This document shows positions 6,546-10,836 of a stretch of DNA of 10,836 bases, piece after piece. The position numbers and the translations under genes were made by a program. Each line of letters opens with the position of its first letter. Position 1 is the first letter of the stretch. Source of the stretch: an archaeon (GTDB lineage: Archaea > B1Sed10-29 > WALL01); assembly GCA_030592525.1 (NCBI GenBank), contig JAUVIW010000024.1:1-10836 (forward strand), written 5' to 3'. The notes under the pieces were generated by a model. The model ran no database searches, had not been told where the DNA came from, and saw only the letters and a list, made by a program, of their open reading frames with translations.

Positions 6546-7286
6546 ATGTTTGAGGTTTCTATTCCTAACGCAAAAATGTTTAAGTCCTGTGTTGACGCCA
6601 TCGTCACACTGATTGATGAGGGTGAGTTCCACTTCAGCGACGCTGGCCTGAGCCTGAGGGCGATGGACCCGTCGCAGATAGCCATGGTGGACTTCGTGTT
6701 CCCCCGCAGCGCCTTCGAGAAGTATGAAGTGGAGTCAACCAAGCTCGGCCTCAACCTCGAGGACCTCGCGCGCGTAATGGGCAGAGTCCGCTCAGACGAG
6801 CAGGTGATCCTCAAGCTCGATGACTCCCGCCTCGTGCTCACTTTCAAGGGGCAGTCCACGCGCCGCTTCGTAATCCCGCTCTTGGACATAGGCGGCTCAA
6901 CACCCAAGGAGCCGAACATCGAGTTCTCTTCGCACATCAAGTTCAACGGCAACTTCCTCAAGGATTCCCTGAAGGACACCAGCCTTGTGTCCTCACACGT
7001 TGTCCTCAACGCAACGCCCGACGCCTTCATAATCGAGGCCCAGGGCGACAAGGGCGAAGTAAGCATCCGCACTGACAAGGGTGCAGACCAGATGCTGGAG
7101 TACGATGTCACGAATGACGCGCGTGCCATGTACCCCTTGGAGTACATGAACGACTTGCTGAAGGGCACGGACTCCGCGACCAACGTGGAGCTCTCACTCC
7201 GCACAGACGCTCCGCTCAAGCTGTCGTATGCCATCGACTCCGCGCGCATAACCTACTTCCTCGCGCCAAGAATCGAGACGCAGTGA
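6546..7286 (+). CDS. pcn: DNA polymerase sliding clamp (PCNA)
   Basis: PCNA forms a trimeric ring around DNA that tethers replicative polymerase, Fen1, ligase and other partners through their PIP boxes. The 246-residue length is right for the family. Recognisable blocks are MFEVSIPNAKMFKSCVDAI at the N-terminus, GLSLRAMDPSQIAMVDF near residues 35-51, the interdomain connector near 111-129, LEYDVTNDARAMYPLEYMNDLL near 164-186, and the terminal LAPRIE that forms part of the partner-binding pocket. ATG 6546 is preferred since clamps normally begin MF; in-frame GTG 6537 would add three residues and could be a leaderless start. The codons are strongly biased to cgc, ctc and aag, fitting a well-expressed core gene. 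It appears to be transcribed on its own. Confidence 0.97.
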   Translation: MFEVSIPNAKMFKSCVDAIVTLIDEGEFHFSDAGLSLRAMDPSQIAMVDFVFPRSAFEKYEVESTKLGLNLEDLARVMGRVRSDEQVILKLDDSRLVLTFKGQSTRRFVIPLLDIGGSTPKEPNIEFSSHIKFNGNFLKDSLKDTSLVSSHVVLNATPDAFIIEAQGDKGEVSIRTDKGADQMLEYDVTNDARAMYPLEYMNDLLKGTDSATNVELSLRTDAPLKLSYAIDSARITYFLAPRIETQ

Positions 7287-7291
7287 TTGGA

Positions 7292-7441
7292 TTAAGGCAG
7301 GTCCATCGCCCGCTTCACCGGCCTGTTCCTTTCGTAGCACTCAGCCAGCCTATCCATCAGCTGCCTCTCTTTTTCTGACGAAAAAAGAAGGCTAGTTGCT
7401 GTGCTAGCGTGCCTTATCAGCTTTAGGAAACCCCAATCCAT
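7292..7441 (-). CDS. Doubtful 49-residue ORF
   Basis: On the minus strand an ATG at 7441 opens a 49-residue frame to a TAA at 7292. The translation begins MDWGFLKLIRHAS and ends in a highly charged helix-like stretch (EKERQLMDRLAECYERNRPVKRAMDLP, broken here only for description: key residues are alternating E/R/K with spaced leucines). That composition looks protein-like, unlike most shadow frames. Against it, there is no convincing ribosome binding site, the nearest TATA-like sequence is only about nine bases upstream of the ATG, and an A/T hairpin lies within it. It could be a small gene, a remnant of a lost one, or chance. Confidence 0.25.
   Translation of the reverse strand: MDWGFLKLIRHASTATSLLFSSEKERQLMDRLAECYERNRPVKRAMDLP
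7369..7387. terminator. Possible T-rich terminator (A/T stem) after PCNA
   Basis: The arms tttttc (7370-7375) and gaaaaa (7380-7385) pair around a four-base loop, giving a T-run on the + strand and a six-T run on the other. Archaeal transcription often ends at T-runs with or without a hairpin. It sits about 85 bases past the PCNA stop. It also lies inside a doubtful minus-strand ORF, so only one of the two readings need be true. Confidence 0.3.
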
Positions 7442-7446
7442 AACCC

Positions 7447-7453
7447 TATTTAA
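7447..7453 (+). promoter_or_regulatory. Possible TATA box of the small membrane protein
   Basis: The sequence tatttaa is centred 27 bases before the GTG at 7477, the spacing expected for a leaderless message. The core is almost symmetric, so it could in principle work in either direction. Confidence 0.4.
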
Positions 7454-7476
7454 GCAGCGGATGCTCAACACGGTTT

Positions 7477-7683
7477 GTGCGCATCCCCAAACCCCTTACT
7501 TGGCTAGCGGCATTTGTGGCTCTAGCCTCTGCTATTACAATTGTCTTCTTCCCTGCCATGGAAACGCCATCCATATACCTCTTTGCAAACGCCCTTTTCA
7601 TTGTTTCCGCAGTTGTCGTTTTGATGGGCTGGCGGCAGCATGCCCAAGCACTGGCCTGCAAACCGAAACTGATAAATACTTGA
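7477..7683 (+). CDS. Small membrane protein with two predicted helices, function unknown
   Basis: GTG 7477 opens a 68-residue frame. It has a basic start (MRIPKP), a hydrophobic helix (about residues 9-28), a short polar turn (METPS), a second helix (about 32-51, ending GWRQ) and a polar tail. In this frame no ATG, GTG or TTG lies between the stop at 7441 and the GTG, so the start is not negotiable. The TATA-like element at 7447 places the predicted transcript start at the GTG itself. The two-helix hairpin with charged flanks is what I rely on; I know no family for it. The TATA box of the following antitoxin gene overlaps its 3' end. A proline-rich or antisense frame over the same bases is less convincing. 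Confidence 0.5.
   Translation: MRIPKPLTWLAAFVALASAITIVFFPAMETPSIYLFANALFIVSAVVVLMGWRQHAQALACKPKLINT
7671..7678 (+). promoter_or_regulatory. Probable TATA box of the HEPN/MNT module
   Basis: The sequence gataaata is centred 34-35 bases before ATG 7709. It resembles the PCNA element (aataaatac), with the following c also shared. An inverted repeat begins two bases after it, covering the expected transcription start, so a bound repressor would block initiation. Confidence 0.5.
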
Positions 7684-7717
7684 TATATGTACTAATTGAT
7701 TGATATACATGTATCAA
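7680..7717. promoter_or_regulatory. Inverted repeat, candidate operator of the toxin-antitoxin module
   Basis: The arms ttgatatatgta (7680-7691) and tacatgtatcaa (7706-7717) are inverted copies matching at 11 of 12 positions, with 14 bases between them. The right half also contains tgata-N6-tatca and the palindrome tacatgta. It spans the predicted transcription start and the ATG of a gene that itself encodes a winged helix, which fits autoregulation. Binding is inferred. Confidence 0.45.
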
Positions 7718-8251
7718 CTGAATGATATACTCGGGAATCCTGTGGCTATTATGGTCTTGGAGCTTTTCCTCAAGAACCCCTCACAGGAGTTTTACAGGAG
7801 CCAGGTGACAGGGGAGCTCAGCATTGCGAAGGCGAGCACAGGGAAGTGGCTCCGCGCTCTTGAAGAAAGTCGCGCTATTGTTTGCACGGAGAAGGCCAAC
7901 GCCAAGTTTTATCGGCTTAACACATCCAATCCCCTAGTGAAGCAGCTTAAGGTGTTGTTCTCTCTTTCTGAAATAATCCCTGCTTTCAATGGCCTTGAGG
8001 ATGAGGTGTATGTCTATGGCTCGGTTGCAAGGGGGGATGACACGGAAGACAGCGATGTTGATGTCCTCGTGCTCTCGAACAGGAGCAAGAGGGATGTGGT
8101 CCGGGACATTTCCCGGATTTCCAAGAAACTTGGGAAGCCCATCAGCCCAACAGTCTTCACCCCTGTTGAGTTCTCGAAGCTATCCCGCAAGGACAGGCCG
8201 TTTTATGAGAGGGTGAACAAAGACAGGATACGGATAAGTGATGCGAAGTGA
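7709..8251 (+). CDS. MNT-type nucleotidyltransferase antitoxin with N-terminal winged helix
   Basis: This 180-residue protein has a winged-helix DNA-binding part (about residues 5-75) followed by a minimal nucleotidyltransferase domain (about 95-165). The domain has the exact MntA-type signature GS-x10-D-x-D: Gly104, Ser105, Asp116, Asp118 within VYGSVARGD...SDVDVLVL. MNT antitoxins are known to neutralise a partner HEPN ribonuclease, in studied cases by attaching AMP to it. The winged helix probably represses the operon through the inverted repeat overlapping the start. ATG 7709 is preferred; an in-frame TTG at 7700 is the alternative. The stop overlaps the HEPN start by four bases. Frequent agg, ggg and cgg codons differ from the core genes to the left and suggest horizontal acquisition. 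Confidence 0.88.
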   Translation: MYQLNDILGNPVAIMVLELFLKNPSQEFYRSQVTGELSIAKASTGKWLRALEESRAIVCTEKANAKFYRLNTSNPLVKQLKVLFSLSEIIPAFNGLEDEVYVYGSVARGDDTEDSDVDVLVLSNRSKRDVVRDISRISKKLGKPISPTVFTPVEFSKLSRKDRPFYERVNKDRIRISDAK

Positions 8252-8664
8252 ACATCAAAGAGGCGCTGGAGCGGGGGAGCCTGCGGAAGATAAGGCCTGA
8301 CCGGGGGCTGGTTGACAAGGAGCTTGTGGAGGCTGAGTATGACCTACAAAAGGCAAGGGAAACCCTCCAAGAGGGGGATGTCAAGTGGAGCACTGTCCAA
8401 AGCTATTACGTGATGTTTCACTCTGCGAGAGCGCTTCTTTTTTCCCTTGGATACAGGGAGAAAAGCCATGCAGCAATACTTGCAGTGCTCGAAGACCAAT
8501 GCTTCAAAGGGCGGCTTGAGGAAATCTTTCTTGATGACTACCGGGCTGCGATGAATGCCCGCGAGAACGCCGATTACCATTACACTTATTCCTCTGAGAC
8601 TGCAAAGCACCTGCTTAAGGCCGCTGAGGAATTCATGAAAAGAATGGGTGGGCTGGTAGGCTAA
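8248..8664 (+). CDS. HEPN-domain toxin (probable ribonuclease)
   Basis: A 138-residue all-helical HEPN domain protein, the expected partner of the preceding MNT gene; such toxins cleave RNA and stop growth when unrestrained. Near the C-terminus, ARENADYHYTY gives Arg105-x5-His111, within the Rx4-6H motif of active HEPN nucleases. Tyr112 and Tyr114 follow directly and are candidate sites for modification by the antitoxin. Other family traits are SYYVMFHSARALLFSLGY (about 52-69) and EKSHAAI (about 71-77). The start is GTG inside the antitoxin's stop (GTGA), with gtgat five bases upstream as a plausible ribosome binding site, so the two are co-translated. Codon use matches the antitoxin rather than PCNA. 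Confidence 0.87.
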   Translation: MNIKEALERGSLRKIRPDRGLVDKELVEAEYDLQKARETLQEGDVKWSTVQSYYVMFHSARALLFSLGYREKSHAAILAVLEDQCFKGRLEEIFLDDYRAAMNARENADYHYTYSSETAKHLLKAAEEFMKRMGGLVG

Positions 8665-8700
8665 CTTTAAGGTACGCTCTTCTCATCAGCCGGTAACGCA

Positions 8701-8717
8701 AGCATGGATAACATGCT
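8701..8717. repeat. Short perfect inverted repeat between convergent genes
   Basis: The arms agcatg and catgct surround a five-base loop, in the 60-base gap between the HEPN stop and the stop of the minus-strand gene. It could be a small hairpin aiding termination, but no T-run follows on either strand, so this may be chance. Confidence 0.25.
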
Positions 8718-8724
8718 GTATCAA

Positions 8725-10836
8725 TCAAACAAGGAACGCCGTGGCGATAAGCGCTATCAGCATCATTGCGACCGAGTGCTTAAGGCCGCCTATGAATGAC
8801 CCTTCTGTCAGTTCACCTATGCTTATCCCTGAGAAGAATGCCTGTATGAAGAACAGGTAGAACAATAGGTCGGTGAACTTGGACTGGCTTGCGCCTGTGT
8901 CACCTATGTTTTGAAGCCTGGATACAATATCCTCAACGCCTTCTACTGCAACTGACTCGTTGGCCCCGAACATGCTTATCCCTGCCTCCGGGTTCGCGGA
9001 GAACAGGGAGTTGTTGAGCAGCACGAGGACCAAGAGGAACACGAAGAAGATGATGTACCCGGTTATCACGTGGACCTGCAGCTCACTTTTCCTGTCCTGC
9101 TTCATTGAGCGCAGCTGCCTGAAGTTGTTGGCTGTCGCCTCGAACATCTTGGCGATTCGCCCGCCGCCCGCCTTGTACCCGCTGACGAGCACGGATATCG
9201 CCGAGGCGATGCTCTTGCTTTTTGTCTCTTTGCCCAGTGTTATGAATGCCTCGTGGAACGGCACGCCCATCGTGATGCGGTTGTTCATCTTGCGCACTAG
9301 TGCGGACAGCTTGCCGAAATCGGAGTTGGAGATTATCCTCAGTGCCTGCGGGAGCGGGAGCTGTGAGCCCATGATTGAATGCAGCTCGGACAGGAAGTCA
9401 GGGAAGCTCTCCTCGTACCTCGCCTTTTCCATGTGCTGGGTGTAGTAGAACAGGAATGAGGGGATTATGAGCACTACGGCGGCGAGGCCTATTAGGAGGT
9501 TGAACTGGAAGGGTGTTGAGCTTTTCTGGGGCTCGATCAGGAACGGCTCTGCCTCGTTTCCCGCCGCGTCCTCGAAGTGCCCGATGACAACCGCGCTCCT
9601 TATCGCGTCGGTTTCCTTCACGCTGTACGTCGCGAGGTATTCGCCTGGCTGGCTCTCGTAAAGGTAAATTGGGCCAAGAGTCTTGTTGGTGTTTATGTCC
9701 CGCAGTATGAACCAGGCTTTGCCACCGCTCTCTGTTATCATTGTCACGTTCAGGTACGCCCCCACCATGAGTATGTCGTTGGCGGTGTAGTACATCGTGA
9801 TTATTTCCGGGTTGTCGTTGTCTATCGTGAGGGGGCTTAGTGGGTATTGTTCCGCAACATTGCCCGCGGCATCCGTGAACTTGATGGTTGGCACGGCGTA
9901 TGCCGAGCTGTTGCATTCACCGAGCTGTATTGTGCTTTGGTACCACCCGAACCCTGTCTCGCTTACCTCATATTCCTTTCCGCCAAGTGAGAGGAATGCT
10001 TCGCCGCCTTCCTCTGCCTTGAACCCGACTGATATTGTTGTCGTTGAGTTTATCAGGCCCGGTGCCTCGAACACCACATCCGTTATGTTGGGTGTTATGG
10101 TGTCTACTGTAATCATTTCATCGGCGAGCAGCTGGTTTCCCGCGTTTCCAGCCTCGTCAACGAACAGCCCCGCAATCCTCATCCCAACAGCGTCATCCTC
10201 GGGCGAGTACACTGCTGTGTAGTACCCGTTCCCGGTCTCGTTCATTGGCGTGCTCGCGTTCATTTTCGTTAATGGGATAAACCCCGCCACCTGGTAGAAC
10301 GCAGAGCCATTGGGCTCGGCGTGCATCACTATCGTGATGGTCTCATTCCCCTTTATTGCCCCGTGCTTATCCACGCTAAACGACTTTATCAGCGGGGCTA
10401 CCGAGTCAAAGGTGAACTGCCCCATGCCCCTCGTGCTTGTCTCCCCTTTCACGAGTGTCGCGATTATGCTGTTGGTGCCGTACAGGTTTTTTTGGTCCAG
10501 CGTGTACTGCGCCGTGTATACTCCCGGTGCTATTTCTGCCAGCGGCAGCCCGCTTGCAAGCCCTATGTCCAGGTGGCCCGTGGCTCCTGGCGCGCCCTCA
10601 AGCGTGAACTTAATTGTCTTGCCGAACCCCACTAGCTCGGGGCTGGCGCTCATCCTGAGCAGCTGCGGCCCGCTTGTCACTATCACTGTGGGCAGGAAGA
10701 ACGTGTGTTCCACGATGTTGCCCAGGCTGTCCTCGGCCATGGCCCTTATCGTGAGCGTGTTCCTGTCGTCGCCATTGCGTATGCTGTAGGCGAGTGAGTA
10801 CATCCCTTTTGATATCTCCTCTGCGGGCATGAACCC
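8725..10836 (-). CDS. T2SF/TadC-type membrane protein fused to Ig-like ectodomain (5' partial)
   Basis: The frame runs off the right edge, so the true start is not in the window; the first visible Met (10828-10830) is followed by 701 residues to the TGA at 8725. Residues 1-435, numbered from that Met, hold about five Ig-like beta repeats. Their landmarks are PG-x-Y-x-A-x-Y and, about 25 residues later, D-x-AGN (clear at residues 225-229, 320-324 and 421-425). Nine N-x-S/T sequons occur here. A membrane helix (443-463) leads into a cytoplasmic helical bundle of the GspF/TadC/ArlJ family (about 470-585: FPDFLSELHSIMGSQLPLPQALRII, GVPFHEAF, GYKAGGGRIAKMFE), then helices at about 590-608, 655-672 and 683-701. 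T2SF proteins are the inner-membrane platform for type IV pilus, archaellum and type II secretion machines. The partner ATPase would be expected outside the window. The Ig part may be inserted between two T2SF halves. Confidence 0.88.
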   Translation of the reverse strand, partial: GFMPAEEISKGMYSLAYSIRNGDDRNTLTIRAMAEDSLGNIVEHTFFLPTVIVTSGPQLLRMSASPELVGFGKTIKFTLEGAPGATGHLDIGLASGLPLAEIAPGVYTAQYTLDQKNLYGTNSIIATLVKGETSTRGMGQFTFDSVAPLIKSFSVDKHGAIKGNETITIVMHAEPNGSAFYQVAGFIPLTKMNASTPMNETGNGYYTAVYSPEDDAVGMRIAGLFVDEAGNAGNQLLADEMITVDTITPNITDVVFEAPGLINSTTTISVGFKAEEGGEAFLSLGGKEYEVSETGFGWYQSTIQLGECNSSAYAVPTIKFTDAAGNVAEQYPLSPLTIDNDNPEIITMYYTANDILMVGAYLNVTMITESGGKAWFILRDINTNKTLGPIYLYESQPGEYLATYSVKETDAIRSAVVIGHFEDAAGNEAEPFLIEPQKSSTPFQFNLLIGLAAVVLIIPSFLFYYTQHMEKARYEESFPDFLSELHSIMGSQLPLPQALRIISNSDFGKLSALVRKMNNRITMGVPFHEAFITLGKETKSKSIASAISVLVSGYKAGGGRIAKMFEATANNFRQLRSMKQDRKSELQVHVITGYIIFFVFLLVLVLLNNSLFSANPEAGISMFGANESVAVEGVEDIVSRLQNIGDTGASQSKFTDLLFYLFFIQAFFSGISIGELTEGSFIGGLKHSVAMMLIALIATAFLV

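Noticed and set aside
6518..7249. Long open frame antisense to PCNA
   Set aside because: It mirrors a strongly biased, well-conserved gene; the translation is rich in Ser/Arg with no recognisable domain.
7446..7661. 71-residue minus-strand frame opposite the small membrane protein
   Set aside because: Best read as a shadow; no promoter-like sequence at a sensible distance, though it is less absurd than most.
7401..7703. 100-residue + frame overlapping the small membrane protein
   Set aside because: Scattered Cys/His/Pro with no helices or motif; the frame at 7477 gives a coherent membrane hairpin.
9398..9916. Second minus-strand frame within the Ig-T2SF gene
   Set aside because: Arg/Pro-rich out-of-frame translation; the long frame contains coherent Ig and T2SF domains.
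1..10836. CRISPR arrays, tRNA or rRNA genes, insertion sequences
   Set aside because: No regularly spaced direct repeats, no cloverleaf or rRNA-like stretches, and no transposase-like frame or paired terminal repeats seen by eye.

Overview
The window is archaeal. It carries an exosome Csl4 subunit, the archaeal/eukaryotic-type RNA polymerase subunit L, a sliding clamp (PCNA), a signal peptidase of the Ser/His/Asp type, TATA-box promoters close to start codons, and a TadC/ArlJ-type (type II secretion F) membrane protein. The compact, overlapping genes and the large cysteine-rich, LamG and Ig-like surface proteins would suit a DPANN-type lineage. That placement is an inference from style, not from a phylogenetic marker.

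Layout. (1) 1-4165: two paralogous exported proteins in tandem on the + strand, the first cut by the window edge. Both have a Cys-rich N-terminal part, two shared extracellular modules, and the same C-terminus: the motif ATAGGQVYTAPAF, one hydrophobic helix and a short basic tail. The second also has a signal peptide, a duplicated 40-cysteine region and a LamG-like domain inserted between the two shared modules. (2) 4193-5848: an operon csl4-rpoL-signal peptidase, joined by 4-base stop/start overlaps and led by a good TATA box. (3) 5882-6508: a winged-helix protein with two C-terminal membrane helices, no recognised function, apparently leaderless. (4) 6546-7286: PCNA. (5) 7287-7708: a gene-poor stretch with a possible T-rich terminator, a probable 68-residue two-helix membrane protein and a doubtful 49-residue minus-strand ORF. 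(6) 7709-8664: a two-gene HEPN/MNT toxin-antitoxin module. The antitoxin carries an N-terminal winged helix, and an inverted repeat lies between its TATA box and start. Codon choice here (agg/cgg, ggg) differs from the cgc/ggc-rich genes to the left, which suggests acquisition. (7) 8725-10836, minus strand: a long protein joining about five extracellular Ig-like repeats to a T2SF/TadC-type membrane domain; its N-terminus lies beyond the window.

How it fits together. The left half mixes core information-processing genes with cell-surface and export genes: Cys-rich surface proteins, a signal peptidase whose outer domain also has extra cysteines, and further right a pilus/secretion-type platform protein with an Ig ectodomain. 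The most unusual items are the shared C-terminal motif (a candidate sorting or anchoring signal not matching those I know), the LamG insertion and Cys-region duplication in the surface paralogs, the Ig-T2SF fusion, the probable HEPN/MNT operator, and the repeated arrangement of TATA box, GTG/TTG and ATG that leaves several starts ambiguous.
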